Part shown: positions 51,626 to 63,003 of the stretch, in pieces
Layout of the letters: each line of letters starts with the position of its first letter
Position numbering within the stretch: the stretch's first letter is position 1
Source of the DNA: Mastigias papua
Taxonomy: Eukaryota > Cnidaria > Scyphozoa > Rhizostomeae > Mastigiidae
Length of the DNA stretch: 64,000 bases
Assembly (NCBI GenBank): GCA_964019165.1
Contig: OZ025274.1
Span: 10,859,907 to 10,923,906 of the forward strand
Reading direction: 5' to 3'
Made by a program: the position numbers and the translations under genes
Notes under the pieces: generated by a model
Database searches by the model: none
Told to the model about the DNA's origin: nothing
What the model saw: the letters and a program-made list of their open reading frames with translations, nothing else

Positions 51626-53389
51626 TCAATCTCCCGACAGCCCTCCAGCATATGTTAACATGGTTGGTTGACGGCGTAGCCTTTGTGGACGTGGAACAGG
51701 TTGTGGATGGTCTTGCAATGACTCTCCTTTGATGCAGGTGCTATGAGTCATGTTGGGCTCCTCTGTTTGGCTGTTCTCCCTTCTACTGGCACCCTGTTCC
51801 CCTTCTGCACTAGGACCTGCTGATGTTGTAGATGGCATATCACCTACCTCTGGTTGCTCAATTGCAGCCCTTTCTTCATGGTTGATCCATTCAGCATTGT
51901 TCCTTGTAACAGAAGAAAATAAACGTGCAGCTGTATCCAATTGATGTGGATCAAACTGGGAATGTGATTCATCTTCACCTTGGTCAGTAGTGTAAATGAT
52001 AGCTGATTGATCGCCTTCCTTGGGGGGAGGTAAGTGTTTTGTTGGTAAATTACAAGAAACTTGAGGCATTGATCTGCATTGCTCATTCTCTGTGTCAGCT
52101 TCGTACGGGAGAAATGGACATGGCAAAAGCAAATTACGATGTAAAACTCTTTGTCTCCCTTGTGTATTCAATGGTTTGACTGTGTAGACTGCATTGTATG
52201 GGTCTTTCCGCTCTACCACTTCGTATATTGTGTTCTCCCAAAATGACCTCAACTTTCCTGGTCCTCCCTTTTCAAGTAGATTTTTGACAAGTACTCTATC
52301 TCCCTGCTTTAGCTCTGATGTCCTAACTTTCTTGTTATACTGCATTCTACCTTTTTCAGCACTATGTCCAGCCTTCTCTGCCGTAATCCTATGGGCTTCC
52401 TCCATTGCAGTTCGCCACTGTTTTAGATACTCAGGATAGGTTTTAGCAACAACTGTTTCTGGTTCTCCAAATATGCTGTCAATTGGAAGGCGGGGTTTCC
52501 GACCGAAAAGTAACTCAAATGGTGAAAAACCTGTTGCATCATTTCTTGTTGAGTTATAAGCAAAAGTCATTTTGTTTACATGACTCTTCCAATTTGATTT
52601 TTGTGAGTCAGCCATAGTTCTGAGCATTCCTAGGAGAGTTTGATTAAATCTCTCGCACTGTCCGTTCCCCATCGGATGGTAGGGTGTTGTTCTAGAGCGT
52701 AAAATACCAGTCAATTGTTCCAGACTGTGAAACAACGTATTCTCAAACTCTTTTCCTTGGTCATGATGAATTTGCTTTGGAAAACCAAACCTGAGGATAA
52801 AATCATTGAACAGTTTATCTGCAGCTGTCTTTGCTGATTTATTTCTGCATGGGTAGGCTTGAGCAAACCTTGTGAAATTGTCAATAACCACAAGGATATA
52901 TTTATACCCACCAGAGCTGCGCTCCAGATGGACAAAGTCTAAGGATACTAATTCAAAAGGTTCGGTAGTCTTGATACTTTGTGCTGGTGCTCGTGTCTGC
53001 AAAGTGGGTGGCTTTTTCTTGATGCACTGACAAACATTCCTGATGTAATGCTCTATATCCTGTGCCATACCAGGCCAGTAGAACCGTTCTCTTGCCATTT
53101 CAATGGCTCTGTCAGAGCCTAGATGTCCTAAATCTTCATGCAAATGTTTGTAAACCATCCGGTGATATCTTGAGGGTAGAACAAGTTGCCTCCCTCTTCC
53201 GGTTTTGCGATACAGAATGCCATCAGCTGCCTGTTCTAATTTTTTCCATTCATGCATCAGAATACGAACTTTTGGATGCTCTGCATGACGATCAATTTCA
53301 GTCAATTTTTTTCCTTGACATCTATAGGCCAGCACCTGTCCTATGATGGGGTCATCCTTCTGTGCTTGTGCAAGGTGTTCCTTGACCAT
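51626..53389 (-). CDS. Gypsy-G integrase and pol C-terminus
   Basis: An unbroken frame of 587 codons. It opens with the linker (TPMVKEHLAQAQ, starting upstream of 53389). The zinc-binding region follows (HEDLGHLGSDRAIEMARERF, with the CC pair in VCQCIKKK). The catalytic core shows Asp in VSLDFVHLERSSGGYKYI, Asp in IHHDQGKEFENT and Glu in GNGQCERFNQTLL. The C-terminal region shows KQGDRVLVKNL and RVLHRNLLLPCPFL, and ends in a low-complexity tail with RLRRQPTMLTYAGG. It enters from the primer binding site without gag or RT, so it is probably not expressed as in an intact element. Confidence 0.85.
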   Translation of the reverse strand: MVKEHLAQAQKDDPIIGQVLAYRCQGKKLTEIDRHAEHPKVRILMHEWKKLEQAADGILYRKTGRGRQLVLPSRYHRMVYKHLHEDLGHLGSDRAIEMARERFYWPGMAQDIEHYIRNVCQCIKKKPPTLQTRAPAQSIKTTEPFELVSLDFVHLERSSGGYKYILVVIDNFTRFAQAYPCRNKSAKTAADKLFNDFILRFGFPKQIHHDQGKEFENTLFHSLEQLTGILRSRTTPYHPMGNGQCERFNQTLLGMLRTMADSQKSNWKSHVNKMTFAYNSTRNDATGFSPFELLFGRKPRLPIDSIFGEPETVVAKTYPEYLKQWRTAMEEAHRITAEKAGHSAEKGRMQYNKKVRTSELKQGDRVLVKNLLEKGGPGKLRSFWENTIYEVVERKDPYNAVYTVKPLNTQGRQRVLHRNLLLPCPFLPYEADTENEQCRSMPQVSCNLPTKHLPPPKEGDQSAIIYTTDQGEDESHSQFDPHQLDTAARLFSSVTRNNAEWINHEERAAIEQPEVGDMPSTTSAGPSAEGEQGASRRENSQTEEPNMTHSTCIKGESLQDHPQPVPRPQRLRRQPTMLTYAGGLSGD

Positions 53390-53600
53390 GGGAGTTAAAT
53401 TCCCGCCTGGAGCATTCAGGAATCTGTCTAATACTTCTGTATCAGCTGTAATTGAGGTTATCCAATTGATTGATCCTTGAGCATGAGCTGATGTTGGTGT
53501 AAATATGGAAGAGATTTCTGTAGGTGAGACCTCTGCAGTGCACTCCTCAATAACAGAAGCAATATCTCTTGGAGAATGTCACGTCTATTCGGTCACCAAA

Positions 53601-53892
53601 TGTTAGCGTGGTTAAAATGTCCTCAGCAACCATTCTCCAGAGGCACGCTTGTTCGCAGGCGTTCAACTTCAAAAATACTTCAATTTCTCCAAGCAAACAA
53701 ATAAAACATTGAAAACAACGAAATCCCTCTTCTACTATAGTACAAAACAAAATCCTTTCCCTCTCACAATCTCCTCGCTTCTCCAATCTCGCTGCCTTTC
53801 TCCCACCTTCCTCGTTTTTAGGGGGTTCTAACCTAAATTACAGAAAGACTAATAATATAATAAAATTAAGGGGGTATCTGCTGGATCCCTCA
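53601..53892 (-). repeat. Gypsy-G 5' LTR
   Basis: Starts TGTTAGCGTGG and probably ends CCCTCACA on the plus strand; positioned by the adjoining primer binding site TGGTGACCGAATAGACGTGA (minus). The outer border is inferred. Confidence 0.55.
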
Positions 53893-54328
53893 CACAATGC
53901 GCAATGCGTGTTCCCTACTACTGTATCTTTCTATCATAAAATCAACATTATTATAGTACGGAGGGATTCCTTTATGTGCCACAATAAGCGGGTGGAGTCC
54001 TCGAAGGGAGAAAGAGTAGCATCCTCAAACTCACGATAATAACGTTCGCGATTATCATAAGAGCAGAAACATGCTTCGAGACTATATACCAAGTGTTCAC
54101 CATCATATGTGGCCATTTGTTCCTCTGTAAGTGATTCATAATAAGTAGAGACTGGGCCCTGCAAAAAGGCTGGCAGCATACGAACATGGGTCAGTGCACC
54201 ACAGGCATTAGCGGCAGCACACCGTTCGAAATTTTTCAGCAATGCACCATAATTACCTTTAGTAAATCGCTCGGGAAAAATCAGTGATGCCATAATATCA
54301 ACTCTGTTTACTCCTGTCACCAATTTGT
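53893..54328 (-). pseudogene. Gypsy-H gag start fused to LTR-type sequence
   Basis: The start codon at 54293 opens ASLIFPERFTKGNYGALLK and continues YYREFEDATLSPFEDSTRL. It is a gag N-terminus like that of Gypsy-B. Near 53955 it breaks into sequence shared with 29360-29420. The primer binding site (minus TGGTGACAGGAGTAAACAG, about 54308-54326) precedes it. The rest of the element is missing. Confidence 0.68.
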
Positions 54329-54587
54329 AATGTTTCCTAGATTAGTAGGGTCAAGAGAATACAGTGTTCTTCGTTTTCTAATTCACACTAACTGATTCCA
54401 AAACTAAAGCATCTTTTATCAATAGTCATAATTGTACGTACTAATTAACTGAGAGACACCAACACTGTAAACAGGACATTACAGAGACACCACCTACGAT
54501 TTGCAACATAACATGTTACAGCTCAGTTAGTCACACACATCAAAATCAGCTCTTTCATTATAATCATGTGTAATGCATAATACCACA
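54329..54587 (-). repeat. Gypsy-H LTR
   Basis: Starts TGTAATGTTTCC and ends ACCACA. Its inner part resembles the LTRs of Gypsy-A and Gypsy-B (AACAGGACATTACAGAGACA). Confidence 0.6.
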
Positions 54588-55080
54588 CCTGCTTCCGGTA
54601 CTAGGGATGGTCGTATTTGTCTCTCATCATTTGCAATTTGCTCGAGTTCTTTTAAACACCCGTTGAGGTCCTTTCCATAGGATTCGACTTTTGGAGCGGC
54701 AAATTGAGTGATCTTTTCTGGGCTGGGCAGATCATGTGAAGGAACATGGTGGCACGAAACTTTCCTGTACTCTTGGGCAATAGTAGTAGGTTGGTCGCCA
54801 TTCTCACATCGATAGGTGTTGGTGTGGTTGACAAGCGGGTTCCTGGTATGTCCTCCGCTACCTTCACTCTTTCAGTCATAGCAATAGCAGCTGCTCGCAT
54901 AATCCCAAGTAAAAAGCGCCTTTGGACTCTGCACATGAGTGCATTTTCTCAGTTAGAAAGTATGAGTTTGTCAGGGTCACGGACACCAGTATAAAACTAC
55001 AAGAAGTTTGACAAATAACAGATCACTAACAGCCATTGGTTTATGTATTATATCTTGAATAAGAATGCTCCATATATGAA
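54588..55080 (-). other. Unidentified open stretch
   Basis: The minus strand keeps long open frames over 54590-54960 (for example ESYGKDLNGCLKELEQIAND in one frame). I do not recognise any domain. A purine-rich GGAAGCAGG adjoins the LTR, so it may be the 3' interior of another LTR element. Confidence 0.3.
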
Positions 55081-55087
55081 AACAGTA

Positions 55088-55109
55088 GCGGCGGCGGCGG
55101 CGGCGGCGA
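55088..55109. repeat. (GGC)n microsatellite
   Basis: Seven GGC/GCG triplets in a row. Confidence 0.9.
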
Positions 55110-55281
55110 CAGAGACTACGACTTTCATTTTTTTTTTTCATTTTAAATTATTTATACACAAAATCCCTTCAGCTAAATCTAACAATACAAAAAGAAAGGT
55201 TTATTAATTAATACTATATACTAAAGCTAAAAAAAATGGCATTGCTGATCTTCCAGGGAGTCGTGTTTTTTTTTTTGGCTT

Positions 55282-56270
55282 TCAGCTCATCAAATGCATT
55301 TTCAGTTGTTTTTTGAATCGGCACAAGGTAGGAAGCTCCCTGATACTTATTGGGATTTCATTCCAGACCTTAAGAGCTGAATACGAAAATCCTTTTTTGG
55401 CGTACTCCAGATTGTACCTCGGAATCTGAAGATCTCTGCAGAAGCGTGTGTTATAGTTGGAATAATGGGATCTTCGTTGAAATTTGTTCCAAAGGTTTTC
55501 AGGGCAGAGTCTATTCATGATCTTATAAGCCATAACGGCACGATCAAACATAACAAGTTGCTCAGCACTGAGGAGATTATTTGACCATTTATCTTTAATC
55601 CTAGCTGTTTCGATTATAAAGATGGCCCTGTCTTGAAGACGTTGCAGCGATTCCTTTTTTGAATGTGTGAGGCTACCCCAGATAACATCTGCATATCGCA
55701 TGTGACTTTCTACAAGAGCACGATATACGTTGCTTAACTGAGATTGTGGGAGGATATTTTTCAACTTTTTTAAAGATGTAAGACCTCCAGAAACTTTCCC
55801 TTTGATAGTTTTGAATTGTTCTTCCCAGTTAAGCCCTTCGTCTACAATAACTCCAAGTGATTTTGTCTTTTTCACCCGTTTTATATCGGCACCATTCAGT
55901 CTCAATGTTTCATGTATCTCGACTTTGTTAGTTCTACGGGGGTGTCCAATTATCATTTACTCCGTTTTTTGAGGATTGGCACTTAATTTATTTAACCTCA
56001 TATATTCAGAGATTTGGGTCAATTCCTCTTGAGCCTTATGAACTAGTTCTTCAACATTCATAGATGTTACGGTCACGTGAGTATCATCAGCGTACATACC
56101 AGCCTTAGAAACTTTCAAACATTTTTCAAAGTCATTCAGGTATATTATGAAGAGAAGTGGACCAAGACAGGAACCCTGGGGAATACCACATGTAACTGTC
56201 CTAGGCCTTGACTCATAACCGTTGGCTGCACAGTACTGCCTTCTGTTTTTGAGGTATGATTCAATTCCTC
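55282..56270 (-). pseudogene. CR1-like LINE reverse transcriptase
   Basis: The frame shows VTCGIPQGSCLGPLLFIIYL and the catalytic YADDTHVTVTS, then NKLSANPQKTE, followed by a TAA at 55959-55957. Directly after it the frame is open again for 225 codons (KKTKSLGVIVDEGLNWEEQF, SHMRYADVIWGS, KVWNEIPISIRELP). Apart from that one stop, palm and thumb are well kept. The N-terminal part of the polymerase is missing. Confidence 0.78.
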
Positions 56271-56388
56271 TTGAGCCTTGAACTTCGACTTTGACTTCAC
56301 TCTTTTAACGGCAACTGAATTACGACCTTCAATTACCACTGGAAAAATGGCCTTGCATTTTCTTGCTCTATCTCTTGAGACATTTGCT

Positions 56389-56620
56389 CTAGCTTATTGC
56401 TTTTTGTTTGATTTTGGGCACAGGAAGGGTATCTTTAACGTAGATTGCTACTCCTCCCCCATTTGCATTCCGACAATTACGAAATATCTTGTAACCCTGA
56501 ATCAAAACTTCGTGATCCCTGATACTTTCATCCAATCGGCTCTCACTAAGACCTGATATCAATATTTTTGTCATGCAATATGATGCTAAATTCATTCCTA
56601 TGTTTTTTGAGGGAAACTAT
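56389..56620 (-). pseudogene. CR1-like LINE endonuclease fragment
   Basis: The frame ILISGLSESRLDESIRDHEV with RNANGGGVAIYVKD is the middle of an AP-type endonuclease (SExRLD and GGGVAIY blocks). The N-terminus and the His-containing C-terminal part are gone. Confidence 0.7.
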
Positions 56621-56699
56621 GTTAAGGAAAGCAATTTTAAGACCATTTATCTTCCTCGAGTAGTGCTCCCTGCGTCTGTTGGCACTACCGTAAGAGCTA

Positions 56700-57230
56700 T
56701 GGCACCTTTAACAATATTTTATAAATTTATTTAAGTTGCTCGCATACCTTCTTATTCCCCCATCATTTAAATGCAGACGGTCACTTTCCTAGTTGCTAAA
56801 CAGAATGTTATTGTTCTGGATCATATCAATACCATTAAGGGGTAGTGTTTCAACCAAAAGCTCATTCAGCTTAGAAACCTTGGCATTGAGCTCATGTGAA
56901 GGTTTTCCTCGAAGTATAGCTGAAAAAGCAACCTTCGCCTTGGGATTGTTCATCGGAATTTCTCTAAGTGTTTCAGTTGTTGCTTTGCATAATTTCTGTG
57001 GGGTTGTTGATGCAATATTGTTGGTAGCAGCGTGTATTATTATTACATCACTGTCCACTTTCTCTGTTTGCTTAACTGCCTCTTTGAATTTCATACCAGG
57101 TTTGAATCTCTTTTCAACGGAGTGGTATTCATTCTCCATTTTTTCATTGTTTAAATTCCTTAGTTGCGAGTCACCCACAATCAGAATTTTGATTCTCTTG
57201 CTTTCTGTGATCTTAGTTTCTTGTTAAATG
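56700..57230 (-). pseudogene. CR1-like LINE ORF1 with SGNH esterase-like domain
   Basis: The frame reads RIKILIVGDSQLRNL, with the GDS nucleophile block. DVIIIHAATNNI corresponds to the GxND block, with Asn-Asn in place of Asn-Asp. SDRLHLNDGGI supplies the C-terminal Asp and His. A stop splits it near 56790. Esterase ORF1 may help with membrane or RNA contacts in CR1 elements; the role is not settled. Confidence 0.62.
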
Positions 57231-57522
57231 TTTCAGTTGAATTGATCAATACCTGCGAAAGATTGTTCCACTGCGCCCTATGTTCTACAACAGTGCACAA
57301 AGCCTGGTCGCTAACCCTTCCCTCTTTTTCCCAAAGGCCCGAGCGATTTTACTGCCGCTCAAGAACTTGCAGTACTCTTTCACGCAGCCTACTTTCTTTT
57401 TCTTTCTCATTTCATTTGATCTTAGGCATCTTTGTAAAAGAAATTTTTCTTTGTAATTTCTAACTTAGGTTCTGGTATATGCAAGTCATCCATTCTCCTT
57501 GTCTCATATTTTGAAACCTGAG

Positions 57523-57872
57523 ACAAAAGCTGGCACCCAACGTGGGACAGCAACGTTTAGTGGATTGATAAACACATTCGAAAATGTTTATACTTAGCAA
57601 AGAATCAAGCAAGAACAGAAGGCAAGAGATGATCAACTAGTTGTTTAAACAATACTTCTTTGAAAATGGTGTAGAACTAAGGAGAAAACAAAGTGACTTG
57701 AGCACAAGGCATAATGTCCAAGCTCAGTTCAATGGCGTAATGTCCAGGCCATTGATATTATTTTGATCTCTTGCCTTCTGTTCCTGCTTGATGCTGTGCT
57801 AAGTATAAACACTTTCGATTGTGTTTATCAATCCACTAAACGTTGCTGTCCCATGTTGGGTGCCAGTTTTTG
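57523..57872. repeat. Foldback (MITE-like) repeat with tRNA-Lys-like ends
   Basis: About 110 bases at each end are inverted copies (TGGCACCCAACGTGGGACAG at 57531 and its near inverse ending at 57864). The loop between them is short. No coding sequence is present. The target duplication is not clear. The first 18 bases resemble the complement of a tRNA-Lys 3' end. Confidence 0.65.
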
Positions 57873-60197
57873 TGAACTGTAGACTATACTAGATTTCATT
57901 GGGAAGTGAAGTCAAAATAACTGTAAGTTATTAAACTTGAATATGAATATCAATCCAAATATGAGCAGTTTTCATAAGCACCATCAATAAATTATACTCC
58001 ATTGTGCCTGTCATGTACCACAACTATCACTTATAGATCTGATAACATGTGCTTGAAGGAGCTGGGCAGAGGGCAGATTGCAACTATGAATGTGAGATAG
58101 TGCATAGAATTATAGCTTTTCAATCCTATCCTTACAAAACTTTAGCTACCTTGCGACCAGTGATAACTCCTAACAGCACCCTGTCTTCATCCTCTGCGCA
58201 CTGAAAATCCATGATATCTTGACTTAGATTTCCTTCACATATTTTCCATTACTGTAGATGTTCTTTCCTTCAAGTTGGAGAAATTGGCAACACAAAAAAA
58301 TTTTTCTTGCCTTGTTATCACTTGCAATGTCATTCTCAAATATTGAGCATGCTAGTATATTTAACTATAAAATTAGCATAGTTCACCTGATGTAGTGTAA
58401 TTGAGATAAATAACTGATACAGTTTCTATACAATAGCAATTAATTATATACCAGGGTCTACAGCATACTCATTTATGGTACTTTCAAAGTTATAGCATAA
58501 TTCCTTTATGGCAAGTAGCAGGCACTTTGCTATCTGGGGGGGGTGGGGGTGAGGGTAACCAGACCACACTAGCACAAATAAAGCTCCAAGAAAATTTTTA
58601 AGTGACAACATCCTAAAATAGTATTTTTCTTGATGAGCATTAGATGACTGCCAACCTAGCCATCCCTGCCACTCTTTATAATCACATGCATAGTGCCCTT
58701 AGAAGAAGAGTTTAAATTTGTAGTAGTTGCATGCTCAATAAATTGTTGAGCAACAGTGTTGCTGTTGTGCTATATTCATTGATTCATCTTGTATAAACTT
58801 TGCTAGATGCTACATGCTATCAATGTACATTTTACTATATGGCAGTGGTTAAGGTATAAATTTGCTACTGTGGGGACTCACCCATGTGAGAAGTTATGTG
58901 AGTTTTAATCAATATCACAAAAAGACACAACATGGTTATGACTTCACACTCACCTAATGCATTGATAATCATAGAAAAGCTGTATGCATACAAGATGATT
59001 GAGATGTCTTGTGCAAGCTTTATTTTAAACAAATACATGCATATAGCTACAGAGAAAGTATCAGTTAATTAGACATTCAAATTTCTGATGATGAGTCAAG
59101 TGGTCTTGCATAAATATAAACCCATATTGAAAGGTGACTTGTTGCCCCTAGTGTCTATTTCTTCTACATCACTGCCATATAGACAGATCAGTATTTATGG
59201 AAATAGTGTGTATCAAAATGAAATATGAATAAAATTCTTGCAGTTTTATAGTTTATTTTTTAGACTAGTTATGATTTAATTGAAAATAGATTGATAATTT
59301 ATGATTATATGAAAATTGCCATTTTATTGTGCAATGAATTAAGCAGAGATTTAGGTTGATATGGTGTAGATAGAGACAGGAAACTGGAGGGGGGGGGCAT
59401 TTGAGGCACATGCTCCCATATTTGCAAATATTGAAAGTGGTGCCCGCAAATTAAGAAACACACCATTTACCTGATATCAAACAGTGAGCAAAGGCCTACA
59501 GACATCAAAAATCATAGTATCCTCATTTGAACTATGTCAGAACGAATCAAGTTATCCTACAGTCTGTGTTATCCGGCCTGCCCCCTTCCTGCCATTCTTT
59601 TTACAATAAGTAGGTAAAAACAACACATATGTTGGCACATTCAGATGTGGCTCTTGAGATAATGAGTGTTCTCTTAGTGTCAGTCAACTCCTGCACCCCT
59701 TCAAATGCTTCCTACATCCCTGGTAGGCATGCCTATAACTAGTAGTTCCAAGTGTATTGGTGCCCCTTGTAAACAGAAAACTTGACAATGTTTTGCATAA
59801 TTTTGTCAGACTTCAATTTAAATCATGAAATTCAATGCATTCTCAACACCACTGGGGGCTACCAGGCTGACCAGCTGATTTATACTCACTATGCTCAGAT
59901 TAACTGTGCCCCTGTTCCTAACAATACTGGCTATAGGGCTGCTAGTAGGATGTACTTTCATGTGAGACTTATTGCCTGAAGATCATTTTTCTTAATTTCT
60001 CAAAACATTGCAATAGATGGTGTTCTTTGAGAAAAATAATTGAATACTTAATTGAAGTTGATAGATTATACTTATGGCTGAATTTGGAATTTTGATATGC
60101 TTACGTTGATATGCTTCTAATTTGCTGTAAGAAAGGCATTCTTATACATAGATCTTATGCAATACTGCTAAAATATTTATTGTGAAATTTCATGGCA
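57873..60197. other. AT-rich intergenic region without visible gene
   Basis: I find no domain, splice-supported exon or repeat family. G-rich runs at about 58537-58557 and 59388-59397 could form G-quadruplexes. The frame at 59782-59979 (FNLNHEIQCILNTTGG) looks coding-like but matches nothing I know. Confidence 0.4.
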
Positions 60198-62072
60198 TTA
60201 TTGATAATATTCACAAATATTTTTTGTAAACTTTTGCTTTGTCCATTGCTCTTCAATCTGTTGTAGAAAGTCAGGGCGGACAATTTTGGATCGATTAAGT
60301 AATACACCAGCTTTGCTGTTTGGACCTTTTGGTTGTTGTGCATCACTGTCTGCTCGTAAATATAGGCCTTCTACGGGACCATCATAGTATGTAGACTGTG
60401 TATCCAAATATGGTAAGAGCTATGAAATGAAAATAGTCATTCAAGATTCAAGGTGGGTTGGGACCAAGTCAATTAATCACTTTTCGAGATTCTGACTAAA
60501 TTTTTATCCTACCAAGTATAGGGGAAATGTACCTGATGTAAATAAACAACTTTTCTAGTACTACTCTCAATGCACACATTAAGAACATCTGTGAAAAGTA
60601 CTGTTGAGAAGGGGGTAGCCAGGGCAGACAACTAGGACCAAGATCCAATAGGCAATAAGGAAAATACTGCATACACTGGATAATTGTAGTAAAGACACTT
60701 ATTGGACACTCAGTCATTTGGGAATTCCTATGTCATTATGCTTGCATTATATTTGATTTTATTGTGTGTGACTTTGATGAAGCCACTTATTTTCAGAGGA
60801 ATAATGACAGTACTATACTATCAAACAATTCACAATTGACATGACAGAATAGAACTTGCCAATTACAATTGACACTTGAACTCTGTATAATCTTGAATCA
60901 TCTTTCTGACAATATCAAGATTTTGCATGTTTGAAAATTTATGAATGATATAGTTTAGACAGGTTAGCAACTAAATACAAATCTTTTGAATAGAAAGAGA
61001 GCAAGGAAGAAAACCAAGTACTGAATAAAGGGTATCACACTATTTCAAGTTATTTTAAGGAAAGGTGTTGCTGACATAGATAATAAGGTACAAAACACTT
61101 AGTTGCTGAAGAAATAAACACCCATATGCACCACCAAGTTTACTGCTTTACTGTGGGTACTGGCAATGCAGATTCTTTTAATATACAACATAAGGCTGAC
61201 AGAGTTAACAAGTGTGGAATCACCATGGGCCCCATGCTGGCTCTCAATACACTTGTCTGTGACATCATTTTTCAAGAAGGACAAATATTACCAAATCCAA
61301 AGAGGAACATAGGCACGGTGTTGCCAAATAAAAAATGAGGTCTACACATAAAGTGGGGGCTCAAACCCATCATCCCCCTAGCGACGCCCTGCCTCCAGAC
61401 CCCTAGCGATATACCGTGTCTGGAACAAGGCTTTGAAAAGGGAGCAGACTTTTCCGCACATTGACAAATTGGGTTTGGCACTAAAGTAATCAAATTTTGT
61501 TGTAGACCTACCTCTTCTGGTTCTTGGAATTCCCTCTCAACAACCAATGGTACAGAGCTAATTCCAGTGCCTTGCAGCATCGCATCTCTCTCTCTTCTAC
61601 TTACGAATGACTGACTTATGCTATCGTAAATGTCAAAGGCAATGAAATAGTTCGGTAACTTTGTGTAGAATATGGAATGCTTAGCATACATCCACTCCCC
61701 ATAAAGAATATATTTTCCATCACTTAGTATTTGTAAAAGAGATTTCCCATTTTGTGAGATCCAGTTGTCTAAAGTACTGAACTGTCTATGTGATTGTGAA
61801 GATACAAAATGAGACCTGTTTTGTGCCCTAATCGTATAATGTTCATCTAATGAAAATCCAATATTTGCCCCATCAATTTTTTCTTCAACACTGATTATCT
61901 TCCCTTTGAGAAATTCTTTGGCTTCTTTTCTTGTCATAAGCAAATCGTCCCGTGTCACTGCATTTCCGCCAGCATCAACAAGATGTCGAGTTCTTGGAAA
62001 TTTAAATAAATTCAAACTCTCACAGGTTGATCGTGGTATGTTACCGTTCCTTCTCCCTGCACGTTTTGCCAT
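60198..62072 (-). CDS. RNA ligase-like protein, two exons (probable host gene)
   Basis: Exon 1 (62072-61512) starts at an ATG and ends at a GT donor. Exon 2 (60419-60198) follows a TAG acceptor in the same frame. The product is about 260 residues. Nucleotidyltransferase motifs are complete: motif I EEKIDGANIGFS (Lys65 as the likely AMP-accepting residue), IRAQNR, motif III GEWMYAKHS, motif IIIa FIAFDIYD, motif IV PVEGLYLR and motif V SKIVRPDF. This matches the RNA ligase (PF09414-type) fold, which seals nicked or cleaved RNA using ATP. There is no extra kinase domain and no signal peptide. No frame damage is seen. It shares an upstream region with the gene at 63004. Confidence 0.8.
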
Positions 62073-63003
62073 TCCAGATAATTTATAGTAGAAAAGAATC
62101 AGATTGTCTAAAATATGCCCAGTGGAGAATTTGAGTTATCATTTCCATTGTACGTCTGTTATGTATTGCAGTGAATTACACCACCACATGCAACATAACA
62201 GGAACAACAGCACACTTTTTACTGGTTTGTAGTCTACTGAGGAGGAGGATTCTACCGCTAATTAGTTTTTGAAAATTTTTGCAACCCTCCCCCTGCTCTT
62301 ATTACGACCCCCAAAATTATCTTTGGAGTACTTAGTATGTAAAGTGGCTGAAACAAGATTAGCTCCTCTGAGGAGGACCCGTTTGATTTATCAATCGTCT
62401 GAACTTAATGTCGCAAAATTTAAGCTGAACTGACTGCTACATTAGGTTCTGCTTTCACAGCGAATAATTGTTCTATTGATATTGCTTAAAATTGATTTTT
62501 TTATTAGTTTTTACTGGTTGCACCGAATTACTGAAGCCATAATTGTTAAGGAATTTTACTGCTTTATAGAGAAGACGAACCAGCTATAGAACACATTTCA
62601 AAATTCATGTATTCACGTGATTGCTTAAGTTTGACTTCCCCTCACTAAGTACAGCCCCCACCCCCGCTAAGTAACTTTTCCAGAAATTCCAGCCCCTCCC
62701 CCGCCACTTCCGATAATTCCGATTGCCCTCCCCCGGCAAGTAGGCACCGAAGAGTGAGTTTTGAAAAGAGTACAAAACTGATGTGTCTCGCGTGTTATCT
62801 GCAGGAATCTCCCTCGGTGCAAACCAAACACTGTGATCGTATCGGCGCCGTGCTTATGTTTCAGTTAGCAGTGATTTTGTCAATAGTCAATGGATTTCAC
62901 AGGCAACTAAAGGACATGACAGATGTAATGAGCAATCAAAAGAAACATGAAGGCTGGTAGACATGTGAGCCTACGATAGAGGATTGTGCTGTTCTTCATC
63001 AAA
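62073..63003. promoter_or_regulatory. Shared upstream region of two divergent genes
   Basis: 931 bases separate the two start codons. It contains C-rich runs at about 62650-62735. The frame at 62754-62960 has no recognised domain. A bidirectional promoter is inferred from the gene layout only. Confidence 0.35.

Larger units (their letters stand above)
51626..53892 (-). mobile_element. Gypsy-G, deleted copy with one LTR
   Basis: A 5' LTR (53601-53892) and primer binding site (53579-53598) are followed at once by the linker between RNase H and integrase, then a full integrase. Gag, protease, RT and RNase H are gone. No 3' LTR is present, and the left end abuts Gypsy-F. Confidence 0.75.
55120..57460 (-). 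mobile_element. CR1-like LINE with esterase-type ORF1, decayed
   Basis: On the minus strand an SGNH esterase-like ORF1, an endonuclease piece and a reverse transcriptase follow in the normal LINE order, then a 3' tail with A/T runs near 55120-55280. Esterase ORF1 is known from CR1-clade LINEs. The segment between endonuclease and polymerase is deleted, and stops occur in both ORFs. Confidence 0.75.

Noticed and set aside
52194..53346. Several plus-strand frames opposite the Gypsy-G integrase
   Set aside because: They are reverse-strand shadows of an intact integrase frame.
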